DNA of 64,000 nucleotides from Xanthomonas sacchari (GCF_040529065.1 NZ_CP132343.1:434001-498000), one strand, 5' to 3'; shown: positions 8,260 to 17,633, counted from the first letter of the stretch. Notes: generated by a model from the letters alone, not told the origin. A program made the numbers and translations.

Positions 8260-9675
8260 GTGGCGGCACGACCCAGGTGGTACAAGCGCTGGCGCCCGCG
8301 TTCGCTGCAGGCGCGGCAACTGCTCGCCGCCAGCCTCAGCCTGGTGGCATTCCTGGCCGCGGCCGGTTACGCGCTGGACCAGGCGTTCGCCGACACTGCG
8401 CTGAGCAACCTGCGCGAGCGCCTGAAGAGCTACGCCACCGCCTACGCCAACAACGTCGACGTGGCCCGCGACGGCTCGCTGTACATCAACTACGACAAGC
8501 CGCCGCCGGACCCGCACTTCGACCGGCCGGGCAGCGGCCTATACGCACAGATCGTGCTGCCCAACGAGCGCTGGGTCTCGATGTCCAGCGAGGGTCCGCT
8601 GCCGCCCACGGGCGGCATGCTCGAACCGCGTCAGGAGACCTTCGACGGCCCGTGGCCGATCACCCAGATCGACGGCAGCCAGGGCGAGGTCTACCGCTAC
8701 GGCATCGGCCTGGCCTACGTGCGCCGTGACAAGGAAACCCCGGTCACCATCTACATCATGGAGGACACCCGCGCGCTGGGTGCGCAACTGCGCGTGTTCC
8801 GCGGCCGGGTGTGGTTCAACCTCGGCGGCGCCGGTCTGATCCTGCTGGTGTTGCAGGCCTTCATCCTGCAATGGAGCCTGCGCCCGCTGCGCCGGGTGAT
8901 CAACGAACTGACCAAGGTGCAGCGCGGCGAAGCGATGCGCATGGGCGATCGCCACCCGCGCGAACTGGAGCCGCTGACCGACAGTATCAACGCCTTCATC
9001 GAGAGCGAGCGCGAGAACCTGGACCGCCAGCGCAACACCCTGGCCGACCTGGCGCACAGCCTGAAGACCCCGCTGGCGGTGCTGCGCACCCAGCTCGACA
9101 GCGGCGCGCAGGGGCCGGAGCTGCGCGAAGAGCTGGACGTGCAACTGCGGCGCATGAACAACCTGGTGTCCTACCAACTCGCGCGCGCCGCCTCCAGCGG
9201 CCACAAGCTGTTCGCCGCACCGTTGCCGATCGAGCCCAACGCCGAGGAGATCGTGCGCGGCCTGGAGAAGGTGTACGCGGCCAAGGGCGTGCTGTGCGAG
9301 TTCGACATCGAGCCGAGCGCGCGCTTCCACGGCGAGCCAGGCGACCTGCAGGAACTGCTCGGCAACCTGCTGGAGAATGCGTTCAAGTGGGCGCGCCGGC
9401 GGGTGCTGCTGAGTGTGCGTCCGGAGCCGGCCGCCGGCAGCCGCCGCGCCGGCCTGATCATCGCCGTGGAGGACGACGGCCCCGGCATCGCCCCAGAGGA
9501 AGTGGCGCACATCCTGCAGCGCGGCGTGCGCGGCGACGAGCGCGTGCACGGCCACGGCATCGGCCTGGCGATCGTGCAGGACTTGGTCAAGGGCTACCGC
9601 GGCGAACTGCAGGTCAGCCGCTCCGAGGAACTGGGCGGGGCGCGCTTCCTCGTCACCCTGCCGCCGGGGCTGTAG
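8260..9675 (+). CDS. phoQ: Sensor histidine kinase PhoQ
   Basis: 471 residues. The GTG start at 8260 is supported by GAGGAAG upstream. Two membrane segments (about 22-40 and 188-206) flank a periplasmic sensor rich in D/E/P. A HAMP-like linker follows, then the HisKA motif LADLAHSLKTPLAVLRTQ with phospho-His 266. The catalytic ATPase domain has NLLENAFKWA (N box), VEDDGPGI (G1) and HGHGIGLAIVQ (G2). AHSLKTPL is typical of PhoQ rather than the usual SHELRTPL. It should phosphorylate the PhoP encoded just upstream. Confidence 0.93.
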   Translation: MAARPRWYKRWRPRSLQARQLLAASLSLVAFLAAAGYALDQAFADTALSNLRERLKSYATAYANNVDVARDGSLYINYDKPPPDPHFDRPGSGLYAQIVLPNERWVSMSSEGPLPPTGGMLEPRQETFDGPWPITQIDGSQGEVYRYGIGLAYVRRDKETPVTIYIMEDTRALGAQLRVFRGRVWFNLGGAGLILLVLQAFILQWSLRPLRRVINELTKVQRGEAMRMGDRHPRELEPLTDSINAFIESERENLDRQRNTLADLAHSLKTPLAVLRTQLDSGAQGPELREELDVQLRRMNNLVSYQLARAASSGHKLFAAPLPIEPNAEEIVRGLEKVYAAKGVLCEFDIEPSARFHGEPGDLQELLGNLLENAFKWARRRVLLSVRPEPAAGSRRAGLIIAVEDDGPGIAPEEVAHILQRGVRGDERVHGHGIGLAIVQDLVKGYRGELQVSRSEELGGARFLVTLPPGL

Positions 9676-9885
9676 GCGCAGGAACAGGTCCGGCCGGTTG
9701 AGACCGGTATCCCACGGTTCGACAGGGCCGACACAGCGGTCGACGCAGGCGGCAGCGCTGCACCGCAGCAGCAGGTGAATCCCGTGCAAATGACCGGGAG
9801 GTTTCCGACAGTGGCTTAACGCGACCGACGCCCAGCTGGCGATACTGCGCCGGTCTTCACGCCGCTTTTCGTCCAGGAGCCCCGC

Positions 9886-11469
9886 ATGTCCGAACCCCGG
9901 CATCGTCCTGCAGCAACGCGTCTGCGCGTGCGCGGCCGGCGTGTGTTGCGCCACACCCAGCGCCTGCTGTTGTCCGCGCTGCTGGTGCTGTTCACCGTGG
10001 CCGCCATCGCCGCCACCGACAAGGTGATCAAGCGCGACGACGCGCGCTGGCTGCAGTCGATGACCATCGGTCTGGACAGCGCCAGCGTGGCCCAGTTCGA
10101 GCGCGATGGCCGCAAGCGCTTCCTGCGCGAGCAACTGCAGGCCGACGCCGGCGATGCCGCGCTGCCGGCGCCGGTGCGCGCGCAACTGGACGGCTACGCG
10201 GCATTGCACACGCCGGTGCAGGAACTGCTCAAGCAGCAGGCCGCCGCGCAGCAGGCGATCAAGGCGATGCCCGACGGGGATGCCAAGGTCGCGGCGAAGA
10301 AGGCCGCGCAGCAGCGCGGCGATCTGCTGTTGAACCAGGCACGCCAGGCGCAATTGCTGCGCGCGATCTATGCGCCCGACCAGTTGCGCGAGCAGATGGT
10401 GTGGTTCTGGCTCAACCATTTCAGCGTGTTCGCCGACAAGGGCCGCCTGCACTGGACCGTGGCCGACTACGCCGACAACGCGATCCGTCCGCATGCGCTG
10501 GGCAAGTTCTCCGACCTGGTGATGGCGACGCTGGAGAGTCCGGCGATGCTGGAGTACCTGGACAACGCGCAGAACGCCAAGGGCAAGGTCAACGAGAACT
10601 ACGCGCGCGAGTTGATGGAGTTGCATACCCTCGGCGTGGATGCCGGCTACACGCAGAAGGACGTGCAGCAACTGGCGCTGATCCTGACCGGCGTCGGCAT
10701 CGCCCCGGTCGACCGCGACGGTCCGCCGAAGCTGCCGCCGGCGCTGCAGGCGCAGTATGTGCGCCGCGGCGCGTTCGAATTCAATCCGGCGCGGCACGAA
10801 CCCGGCGACAAGACCTTGCTCGGCCAGCGCATCGCCGGCGGCGGCTTCGACGAGGTCGAGCGCGCGGTGCAACTGATCGTGCGCCAGCCGGCATGCGCGC
10901 ACTTCATCTCGCGGCAGTTGGCCGAGTACTTCGTCGCCGACGATCCGCCGCCGGCGCTGGTGGAGAAGATGGCGCGCACCTTCCAGCGCAGCGATGGCGA
11001 CATCGCCGCGGTGCTGCAGGTGATGTTCACCGCGCCGGAGATGGCCGCCGGCGCGCCACACAAGTTCAAGGATCCGTACCGGTTCCTGGTCTCGGCGCTG
11101 CGCCTGGCCTACGACGGGCAGACCATCGTCAATCCGCAGCCGCTGCTGGGCTGGTTGAACCAGATGGGCGAGCCGAGTTTCGGACGCATCACGCCCGATG
11201 GCTGGTCGCTGCAGTCCAGTGCCTGGAACAGCTCCGGACAGATGGCGCAGCGCTTCGAGATCGCGCGGGCGATCGGCAACGGCAACACCCAGCTGTTCAC
11301 CGTCGACGGACAGCAGCGCGGCGGCTTCCCGCAACTGAGCACGCCGCTGTACTACCACGCGATCGAGCCGCAACTGAGCGATGCTACGCGCCAGGCGTTG
11401 GCGCAGGCGCGCTCGCAGCAGGAGTGGAACGGCTACCTGCTGGCGTCCCCCGACTTCAATTACCGCTGA
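9886..11469 (+). CDS. DUF1800 domain protein
   Basis: 527 residues with an Arg-rich N-terminus and a single hydrophobic segment (about 26-42) that should act as signal or anchor. The DUF1800 signature is clear: QMVWFWLNHFSVF, YARELMELHTLGVDAGYTQKDVQQLALILTGVG, FEFNPARHEPGDKTLLGQRI and a C-terminal FLVSALRLAY...NPQPLLGWLNQMGEP. The family has no proven reaction. It is almost always paired with a DUF1501 protein, and that is the case here: the next gene starts 29 bases on. Extracytoplasmic location is likely. Confidence 0.85.
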   Translation: MSEPRHRPAATRLRVRGRRVLRHTQRLLLSALLVLFTVAAIAATDKVIKRDDARWLQSMTIGLDSASVAQFERDGRKRFLREQLQADAGDAALPAPVRAQLDGYAALHTPVQELLKQQAAAQQAIKAMPDGDAKVAAKKAAQQRGDLLLNQARQAQLLRAIYAPDQLREQMVWFWLNHFSVFADKGRLHWTVADYADNAIRPHALGKFSDLVMATLESPAMLEYLDNAQNAKGKVNENYARELMELHTLGVDAGYTQKDVQQLALILTGVGIAPVDRDGPPKLPPALQAQYVRRGAFEFNPARHEPGDKTLLGQRIAGGGFDEVERAVQLIVRQPACAHFISRQLAEYFVADDPPPALVEKMARTFQRSDGDIAAVLQVMFTAPEMAAGAPHKFKDPYRFLVSALRLAYDGQTIVNPQPLLGWLNQMGEPSFGRITPDGWSLQSSAWNSSGQMAQRFEIARAIGNGNTQLFTVDGQQRGGFPQLSTPLYYHAIEPQLSDATRQALAQARSQQEWNGYLLASPDFNYR

Positions 11470-11498
11470 CTGCGGCCTTCGCCGCCCGGAGTTCCGTC

Positions 11499-12689
11499 AT
11501 GCACCGTCGCCGCTTCCTGCTCGCGTCCGCCGCCGCTGCGGCCAGCCTGCCGTTCGCCGGGCGCCTGTTCGCCGCACCGGCGCCGTCGCCGCGCCTGTTG
11601 GTGGTGTTCCTGCGCGGCGGCTACGACAGCAACAACCTGCTGGTGCCGTACGCCAGCGACTTCTACTACGCCTCGCGGCCGAGCCTGGCGATCGCCAGGC
11701 CGGATCCGGCCAATCCCAACAGCGCCATTGCGCTGGACAGCCAGTGGGGCCTGAACCCGCGGCTGCGCGACACCCTGATGCCGCTGTGGACCGACAAGCA
11801 GTTGGCGTTCGTGCCCTTTGCCGGCACCGACGACCTGTCGCGCAGCCACTTCGAGACCCAGGACAGCATCGAGGCCGGGCAGCCGGCCGGTCAGCGCAGC
11901 GACTACCGCACCGGCTTCCTGGCGCGGCTGTCGCAGGTGGCCACCGGCACGCCGTCGATCGCCTTCACCGATTCGCTGCCGCTGAGCTTCCAGGGCGGCG
12001 GCGACATCCCCAATCTCTCGCTCAAGCGCAATCCGACCCCGGCCTTCGACCAGCGCCAGGCCGACATCCTCGCCGGCATGTACCACGGCACGCAGTTGGC
12101 CAGCGCCGCGCACGACGGCCTGGCGCTGCGCCAGCAGGTCTCGCAGGCCTTGCGCGACGAAATGCAGCAGGCCAACCGCGGCGCCGCCAGCGCGCGGACC
12201 TTCGCCGACGAAACCCGCCGCATCGCCACGCTGATGCGCGAGCGCTACCGGCTCGGCTTCGTCGATGTCGGCGGCTGGGACACGCACGTCAACCAGGGCA
12301 GCACCGACGGCGCGCTGGCCAATAACCTGGCCAACCTGTCCGAGGGGCTGTCGGCCTATGCCGAGACGCTGGGGCCGGAGTGGCGCAATACGGTAGTGGT
12401 GGTGCTGTCCGAGTTCGGCCGCACCTTCCGCGAGAACGGCGACAAGGGCACCGACCACGGCCACGGCACCACGTACTGGGTGCTGGGCGGCGGCGTCAAT
12501 GGCGGCCGCATCGCCGGCGAGCAGGTGGCGGTGAGCAAGGACAAGCTGTTCCAGGACCGCGACTACCCGGTGCTGACCAACTACCGCGACATGTTCGCCG
12601 GCCTGCTCGGTCGCATGTGGGGCCTGTCGCCGACACAACTGCAGAAAGTGTTCCCACAGGCGCATGCGAGGGATTTGAAGTTGGTGTGA
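11499..12689 (+). CDS. DUF1501 domain protein, probably exported
   Basis: 396 residues. The ATG at 11499 has CGGAG upstream and gives MHRRRFLLASAAAAASLPFAGRLFA, a signal with paired arginines that could use Tat. The body has VVFLRGGYDSNNLLVPY, SHFETQDSIEAGQP, VDVGGWDTHVNQG and VVVLSEFGRTFRENGDKGTDHGHGTTYWVLGGGV, the hallmarks of DUF1501, whose fold is related to the alkaline phosphatase/sulfatase group. The D/H residues of GGWDTH and DHGH are candidate metal ligands. It forms an operon with the DUF1800 gene. The function of the pair is unknown. Confidence 0.87.
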   Translation: MHRRRFLLASAAAAASLPFAGRLFAAPAPSPRLLVVFLRGGYDSNNLLVPYASDFYYASRPSLAIARPDPANPNSAIALDSQWGLNPRLRDTLMPLWTDKQLAFVPFAGTDDLSRSHFETQDSIEAGQPAGQRSDYRTGFLARLSQVATGTPSIAFTDSLPLSFQGGGDIPNLSLKRNPTPAFDQRQADILAGMYHGTQLASAAHDGLALRQQVSQALRDEMQQANRGAASARTFADETRRIATLMRERYRLGFVDVGGWDTHVNQGSTDGALANNLANLSEGLSAYAETLGPEWRNTVVVVLSEFGRTFRENGDKGTDHGHGTTYWVLGGGVNGGRIAGEQVAVSKDKLFQDRDYPVLTNYRDMFAGLLGRMWGLSPTQLQKVFPQAHARDLKLV

Positions 12690-12691
12690 TG

Positions 12692-12722
12692 CGTTTCCCG
12701 CGATGGAGGGATTCGGGAAACG
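12692..12722 (+). terminator. Hairpin after the DUF1501 gene
   Basis: A 9-bp perfect stem (CGTTTCCCG with CGGGAAACG) starts 3 bases past the stop. There is no T-run. It is a plausible terminator of the DUF1800-DUF1501 operon. Confidence 0.5.
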
Positions 12723-12726
12723 TCCT

Positions 12727-12783
12727 GTAGGAGCGGCTTCAGCCGCGACGGGTGCACTGTGGGAGGGACTTCAGTCCCGACGC
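12727..12783. repeat. REP-like units, one type A and one type B in tandem
   Basis: 12727-12749 is a clean type A unit (gtaggagcggcttcagccgc plus gac). 12757-12783 is a type B unit (tgtgggagggacttcagtcc plus cgac). The two are related in form but differ in sequence. They sit between convergent genes. Confidence 0.8.
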
Positions 12784-12870
12784 GTGACGCGCTCGACTCC
12801 CCGTAACGCATGCTTTGTCGCGTTCATCGCGGCGACGTCTTGAAGCGATGCCTCAAGACGCGATGGCCGC

Positions 12871-13659
12871 TCAGTCCACAGCGAACGGCGACGGCCCGTA
12901 GAACCGCGCCAGATGCGCCGCCACTTCCGGCATTTCGCGTTGCAGCCGCTCTGGCGCGGAAAAGTGATATTCGCTGACGACCGCGAAGAATTCTTCCGGC
13001 GCTTCGGCGGCGTAGGCGTCGATCTCGCTGGCGCGGCCGCGGTCCACGCGCGCGCAGAAGGCGTCGTAGCTGCGCTGGAAATCGTCGGCCCATTGCCGCT
13101 GCCACGTGCGCGGCAGCAGCGGCGTGCCGTCCAGAACGCCGTCGAGCACGTCGAGCTTGTGCGCCATCTCGTGCACCGCCACGCAATAGCCGGCACGCGG
13201 GTCGTCCAGGTCGGCCTGCACGTCGGCCCAGGACAGGATCAACGGGCCGCTGTCCCAGGACTCGCCGATCAGTTCGTCTTCCCACTCGTGCAGCACGCCT
13301 GCCGCGTCGACATGGCTGCGCTGCACGCGGAATGCGTCCGGGTAGACCAGCAGCTGCGACCAGCCGCGCATGCCGTCGACGCCGTACTCCAGCAGCGGCA
13401 GGCAGCACAATGCGGCAAGCAGGCCGCACTGGCGGGCGTCCAGCTGCAGACCGCCCAGCGGCGAGATGGTCTTGCGGTGCAGGAATTCGCTGGCCAGCGC
13501 CCGCAGGCGCTGTTCGCGCGGCGCATCCAGGGCGGCAACCCAGGCGCAGTCGCGGCGCACGGCCTGCCAGGTGGCGTCATCGATGGCAGCAGGCTTGGAC
13601 CACAGCCCGCGCAGCCAGCTTGGGATCAGCGGAACATCCCCGGCAGGAAGCTGTGCCAC
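12871..13659 (-). CDS. mtfA: Zinc peptidase of the MtfA (M90) family
   Basis: 262 residues from a GTG at 13659 that overlaps the end of the upstream gene. The start is uncertain because no good ribosome-binding site is visible. The zincin motif HEMAHKLD (H163, E164, H167) and a later EEFFAVVSEYHF with the third acidic ligand identify the M90 family. In E. coli MtfA binds the repressor Mlc and has aminopeptidase activity, so it links to sugar-uptake control (family knowledge). Typical length is 250-270 residues, so the gene looks intact. The overlap with the preceding small gene suggests translational coupling. Confidence 0.88.
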   Translation of the reverse strand: MAQLPAGDVPLIPSWLRGLWSKPAAIDDATWQAVRRDCAWVAALDAPREQRLRALASEFLHRKTISPLGGLQLDARQCGLLAALCCLPLLEYGVDGMRGWSQLLVYPDAFRVQRSHVDAAGVLHEWEDELIGESWDSGPLILSWADVQADLDDPRAGYCVAVHEMAHKLDVLDGVLDGTPLLPRTWQRQWADDFQRSYDAFCARVDRGRASEIDAYAAEAPEEFFAVVSEYHFSAPERLQREMPEVAAHLARFYGPSPFAVD

Positions 13660-13907
13660 TTGGGCATGCGCATGCGCGGCACCAGGTCGCTGTCGCTGCC
13701 GCCGCCCGTGGTGGTCGAGGCCGGCTTGGTGGAGGAGGGCGCATGCAGCGTTGCCGGCGGACGCGTCGGGGTGTTGTCGGCATCGGCCGCGTCGCCGTAG
13801 GTGCAGTCGGTGTGCGGCTTCTCCGCCAGCACATTCGACGCGTGGGCGGCAGCGAGGGGCAGCAGCAACAGGAGCAGGCAGGGCAGGGAACGGCGCATCG
13901 TCGGCAT
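13626..13907 (-). CDS. Small exported protein of unknown function
   Basis: 93 residues if it starts at 13907; an ATG at 13898 is equally possible. MRRSLPCLLLLLLPLAAAHA is a good signal peptide. The mature part has one Cys (HTDCTYGD), a Pro/Thr/Ser-rich middle and a C-terminus RMRMPKWHSFLPGMFR. I do not recognise a domain. It runs into mtfA with an overlap of 34 bases, and both are on the same strand, so they are likely co-transcribed. It was trimmed from a longer open frame because the upstream part lacks a signal and a start site. Confidence 0.55.
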   Translation of the reverse strand: MPTMRRSLPCLLLLLLPLAAAHASNVLAEKPHTDCTYGDAADADNTPTRPPATLHAPSSTKPASTTTGGGSDSDLVPRMRMPKWHSFLPGMFR

Positions 13908-14050
13908 CCAGGGCGAGCGGCGGTGAATCCCGATTCTAACGCGGTTTTCACCCGCTGCAGGGCCCCGGCCCTGGGCGCCCGGGGGACGTTGCCGCATACT
14001 TTTCGGTTTACGAGGTCGCGCAACGGCGCGCCCGGGGGCGAAACGAGGCG

Positions 14051-15028
14051 ATGGAACCGGCGTTGGACGAGCGCGAACTGTTGGCCAGGCTCAGCAAGGG
14101 CCCCCTGTCCGGCGATGCCCTGGCGCGCGCCTGTGGGCTGACCCGGGCGGCGGTGTGGAAGCGCATTCAGGCGCTGCGCGCGGCCGGGGTGGAGATCGAG
14201 GGCCGGGCCGGCGAGGGCTATGGGCTGGCGCGGCCGCTGGAACTGCTCGACGCCGCAGCGATCCGGGCTGGGCTGACTGCGCCGGCGCGCACCGAACTGG
14301 CCGGCCTGGAGATCGCCTGGAGCCTGGTCTCCAGCAATACCTCATTGCTGCAGCGGCCGGCGCCGGCGCAGGGCAGCGAGGTGCTGCTGGCCGAGCGCCA
14401 GACCGGCGGGCGCGGCCGCCGTGGCCGGGTCTGGGCCTCGCCGCTGGCCGCGCATCTGTACCTGTCGGTGGCGCGCAGCTTCCAGGGCGGGCTGGGCCGG
14501 CTGGGCGGCCTGAGCCTGGCGGCCGGCGTGGCCGTGGCCGAAGCCCTGCGTTCGGCCGGCTTCGCCACGGTCGGGTTGAAGTGGCCGAACGACCTGCTGG
14601 CCGACGGGCGCAAGCTGGGCGGCCTGCTGGTGGAAGGCGGCGGCGAGTTCGCCGGGCCGGCGCGGGCGGTGATCGGCCTGGGCTTGAACGTGGCGATGCC
14701 GGCGGCCACTGCCGCGGACATCGACCAGCCGTGGACCGACCTGACCCGGCTCGCCGATGGCGCCGTGTCGCGCAACGCGATCGCCGCGACGGTGCTGTCG
14801 CAGTTGCTGCCGGCGCTGGCGCTGTTCGACGCCGAAGGCCTGGCGCCGTTCCTGCCGCGCTACGCCGCGCTGGATCTGCTGGCCGGACGCGCCGTGCGCA
14901 TCGACGATGGCGGCCAGGTGCGCGAAGGCCTGGCGCTGGGGCTGGCCGAGGATGGCGCGCTGCGCGTGGCCTTCGCCGACGGCGAGCAGCCGGTGCATGC
15001 GGGCGATGTCAGCGTGAGGGCGGCATGA
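14051..15028 (+). CDS. birA: Biotin-protein ligase / biotin operon repressor
   Basis: 325 residues. The N-terminal winged helix (residues 7-60, LSGDALARACGLTRAAVWKRIQALRAAG) identifies the bifunctional class that also represses biotin synthesis genes. The catalytic domain has QTGGRGRRGRVWAS (about 117-130), the adenylate-binding loop, and KWPNDLLADGRKLGGLLVE. The C-terminal SH3-like part carries GRAVRIDDGGQVREGLALGLAEDGALRV. It activates biotin with ATP and attaches it to the carboxyl carrier protein. The stop overlaps the start of coaX (ATGA), so the two are translationally coupled. Confidence 0.96.
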   Translation: MEPALDERELLARLSKGPLSGDALARACGLTRAAVWKRIQALRAAGVEIEGRAGEGYGLARPLELLDAAAIRAGLTAPARTELAGLEIAWSLVSSNTSLLQRPAPAQGSEVLLAERQTGGRGRRGRVWASPLAAHLYLSVARSFQGGLGRLGGLSLAAGVAVAEALRSAGFATVGLKWPNDLLADGRKLGGLLVEGGGEFAGPARAVIGLGLNVAMPAATAADIDQPWTDLTRLADGAVSRNAIAATVLSQLLPALALFDAEGLAPFLPRYAALDLLAGRAVRIDDGGQVREGLALGLAEDGALRVAFADGEQPVHAGDVSVRAA

Positions 15029-15762
15029 GCGACTGGCTGTTCGACCTGGGCAACTCGCGCTTCAAGTTCGCCGCGCTGCAGAACGGCCAGGCGGGCACGG
15101 TGCAGGCCTGGCCGCATGGGGCCGAAGCCATGGACGCGGCGGCGGTGGCGGCCCTGCCGCAGGGCGACATCGCCTATGTCGCCAGCGTCGCCGCGCCGAC
15201 CCTGACCGCGACCGTGCTGGAGACGCTGCGCAGTCGCTTCGCGCAGGTGCAGGTAGCGCGGACCGAGGCCGTCTGCGCCGGGGTCCGCATCGCCTATGCG
15301 CGGCCGCAGGCGTTCGGCGTGGACCGGTTCCTGGCCCTGATCGCCGCGCATGGCGGCGGCGACGTGCTGGTGGTGGGGGTGGGAACGGCGCTGACCGTGG
15401 ACCTGCTCGATCGCGACGGCCTGCATCACGGCGGCCGCATCGCGCCGTCGCCCACAGTGATGCGCCAGGCCCTGCAGCAGAAGGCGGCGCAGCTGCCGGC
15501 CGAGGGCGGCGATTACCACGAGTTCGCCGCCGACACCGCCGACGCCCTGGCCTCCGGCTGCGACGGCGCCGCGGTGGCGCTGATCGAACGTAGCCTGCAG
15601 CAGGGCGAGGCCTTGCTGGGGCGACGGCCGCGGCTGTTGTTGCATGGCGGCGGCGTGCCACCGCTGTTGCATGCGTTGCCGCCAGCCGAGCAGCGCCCGG
15701 CGCTGGTCCTGGATGGGCTGGCGCTGTGGGCGCAGGCGCATGCAGCGGCCGGTGCCGCCTGA
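15025..15762 (+). CDS. coaX: Type III pantothenate kinase
   Basis: 245 residues, the usual length. It phosphorylates pantothenate, the first step of coenzyme A synthesis. Motifs of the acetate-kinase-like fold are visible: WLFDLGNSRFK (phosphate-binding loop, residues 4-14), QAFGVDRFLALIAAH, VVGVGTALTVDLLDRDGLHHGGRIAPSPTVMRQAL and the C-terminal LLLHGGGVPPLL. The ATG overlaps the birA stop. The birA-coaX-SPOR order is conserved in the Xanthomonads as far as I recall. CoaX needs a monovalent cation and is not feedback-inhibited by CoA (family knowledge). Confidence 0.96.
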   Translation: MSDWLFDLGNSRFKFAALQNGQAGTVQAWPHGAEAMDAAAVAALPQGDIAYVASVAAPTLTATVLETLRSRFAQVQVARTEAVCAGVRIAYARPQAFGVDRFLALIAAHGGGDVLVVGVGTALTVDLLDRDGLHHGGRIAPSPTVMRQALQQKAAQLPAEGGDYHEFAADTADALASGCDGAAVALIERSLQQGEALLGRRPRLLLHGGGVPPLLHALPPAEQRPALVLDGLALWAQAHAAAGAA

Positions 15763-15892
15763 GCAGGCCGGCGCTGGCGACCGCCGCACTGCGGTGCGGC
15801 GTGGCGGAGGCGGAGGTTGCGCCGAGGCAGCCATCTCCCACCCAGACCTCACTGTCTCTCCCAAGCTGCATCGCACGCTCTAGAATCCGGCC

Positions 15893-16729
15893 ATGCTCGT
15901 TCGCGCCCTGCTCGTCGTCCTGACCATCCTCAACCTCGGCGTCGCAGTGTGGTGGGCGATGCAGCCGCCGACCCCGCCGTCGGTGCCGATGCCGGCCGTG
16001 CCGGCCGGGGTGGCGACGCTGCAACTGGTCAACGAGGCGCCGGCACCGGCCGCTGCGCCCACTCCGCCGGCCGTCGCGCCTGTCGCCGCGCCGGCCGACA
16101 CCGCCGTCGCCGCCGATGCGATTGGATCGGTTCCGGCACAGGCTGACGCACCGGCGGCTCCCACGACCGCGGCACAGGACACCGCGCCCGCGCCACCCGC
16201 TGCCGCCCCTGCGCCCGCTCCGACCCAGAGCCTGGTCGAGCCTGCGGCGAAGCCCGCCGCCGACGCGGCGGTGTGCCTGAGCGTGGGGCCGTACCCGGAT
16301 CGCGATGCCGCCCAGGCGGCCGTCGCCGCGCTGGCCCCGGGCGCGCCGCGTCCGCGCCTGCGCGAGGCGGCCGACAGCGATGCCACCAGCTTCCGCGTGA
16401 TCCTGCCGACCATCGGGGGCGAGGATGGCCTCAGGCAGGCCACCGAGCGCATCGTCGCTGCCGGCATCCGCGACTATTACCCCTTGCGCCAGGGCGAGAC
16501 CGGCAATGCCATCGCCCTGGGCCAGTACCGCAGCCGCGAAGGCGCCGAGCGCCGCCGCGCGGAACTGGCCCGTGCCGGCTTCAACGCCGACCTGATCCCC
16601 AGCGGCGGCAGCGGCCAGTCGCGCTGGTGGCTGGACCTGCGCGCCGACTCCGCGGCGCAGGCGGCGACCCTGCGCCGCCAGCTCGGCGCCGCGCGCCAGC
16701 GCAGCGTGGACTGCGCCACGCTGCGCTAG
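15893..16729 (+). CDS. SPOR-domain membrane protein
   Basis: 278 residues. One N-terminal membrane segment (about 5-22, ALLVVLTILNLGVAVWWAM) is followed by a 90-residue Ala/Pro linker. A C-terminal SPOR-like region starts at CLSVGPYPDRDAAQAAVAAL and includes YYPLRQGETGNAIALGQYRSREGAERRRAELARAGFNADLI. SPOR domains bind denuded septal peptidoglycan, so a role at the division site is likely. The low-complexity linker would let the domain reach through the periplasm. It follows coaX by 130 bases. The exact division function is not known. Confidence 0.85.
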   Translation: MLVRALLVVLTILNLGVAVWWAMQPPTPPSVPMPAVPAGVATLQLVNEAPAPAAAPTPPAVAPVAAPADTAVAADAIGSVPAQADAPAAPTTAAQDTAPAPPAAAPAPAPTQSLVEPAAKPAADAAVCLSVGPYPDRDAAQAAVAALAPGAPRPRLREAADSDATSFRVILPTIGGEDGLRQATERIVAAGIRDYYPLRQGETGNAIALGQYRSREGAERRRAELARAGFNADLIPSGGSGQSRWWLDLRADSAAQAATLRRQLGAARQRSVDCATLR

Positions 16730-16831
16730 AATGCCGCGCCTGCCGGTGTTCGGCGCCGCGCCGTCGAGCGTGCCGCGGCCCGCGCCAGCAGGTAGACTGC
16801 CCCGGCCCCGCTCATGGGCGTCTTTCGTCTT

Positions 16832-16907
16832 GCCGCTTTAGCTCAGTCGGTAGAGCAACTGTCTTGTAAACAGTAGGTCATCCGTTCGATTCGGATAAGC
16901 GGCACCA
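16832..16907 (+). tRNA. tRNA-Thr (anticodon TGT)
   Basis: 76 bases with encoded CCA. The acceptor GCCGCTT pairs with AAGCGGC, the D-loop reads AGCTCAGTCGGTAGAGC, the anticodon arm ACTGT-CTTGTAA-ACAGT puts TGT at 16865-16867, and the T-loop is TTCGATT. All stems close without mismatch. Confidence 0.98.
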
Positions 16908-17130
16908 TCCCTCCTCTCTTCTGCATCGCGCAGATCCGCGGCGCATCGTCGATCCGCTGGAACGGCAGCTTTTTGCTCTCCGTCGCGTGTCCTCCAGAAC
17001 ATTCCTCCAAGCAGCGCGCGACCCCGCGCTGCGTGGACGCTGTGGTGGATGGCACGGACGCGGGGTGCGAGCACGACGCAACAGCCTGCCACCAAATCTC
17101 GTCTGCAGCGCTGCGCAGTCGCGGTGCGTG

Positions 17131-17496
17131 CTACTGCCGCACCGCTGCGCTTTGTGACATCAGCATGGTCTGCGCGCGCATGGAAAGCGGACAACCCTGT
17201 TGCTTCAACATCGCGATGGCCTCCCTTGTCCGCCGCAGCAGGCCGGTATTGGCGATGAAGGTCGTCTTCGCGCCGTGGAATTCCAGCACGATGTTCTCGG
17301 TTCCCCACGCTGTTCGATAGTCCACGTTGGCGATCCCGCGGTACGGGCAGGTGCGCGTGCGCAGCACCCGATATTCCACGCGGTCCGCATGCAGGATCAG
17401 CTTGGGGTTGAGGCTGCTGTGCGCCCACGCGAACCAGGGAAGGAACGTCAACCCGGCGAATGCGGCTTCCAGGGTCACGATCAAGGGCTTTTCCAA
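17131..17496 (-). CDS. Small membrane protein with a PH-like profile, unknown function
   Basis: 121 residues from a TTG at 17496. The start is chosen because CTGGAG lies 7 bases upstream and the product begins EKPLIVTLEAAFAGLTFLPWFAWA, a likely membrane segment. The rest alternates beta-type strands (LILHADRVEYRVLRTRTCPYRGIANVDY, ENIVLEFHGAKTTFIAN) in a pattern like bacterial PH domains, and ends with an amphipathic helix. No close family is recognised. Base use is like its neighbours. It is divergent from arginase. The open frame is short, so a chance ORF cannot be excluded. Confidence 0.55.
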   Translation of the reverse strand: MEKPLIVTLEAAFAGLTFLPWFAWAHSSLNPKLILHADRVEYRVLRTRTCPYRGIANVDYRTAWGTENIVLEFHGAKTTFIANTGLLRRTREAIAMLKQQGCPLSMRAQTMLMSQSAAVRQ

Positions 17497-17633
17497 GGCG
17501 ATCTCCAGAAACGGCGGAGCAGCTTAGTCAGGCACTGCGATCGACGTCCAACCGCACGCCTCCGCCTGCTGCGCCGCGGCGGGTCGTGCCATGCCGGTCC
17601 CGCTAGACTGGGCCACTTTTTTGGCTGGAGCGT

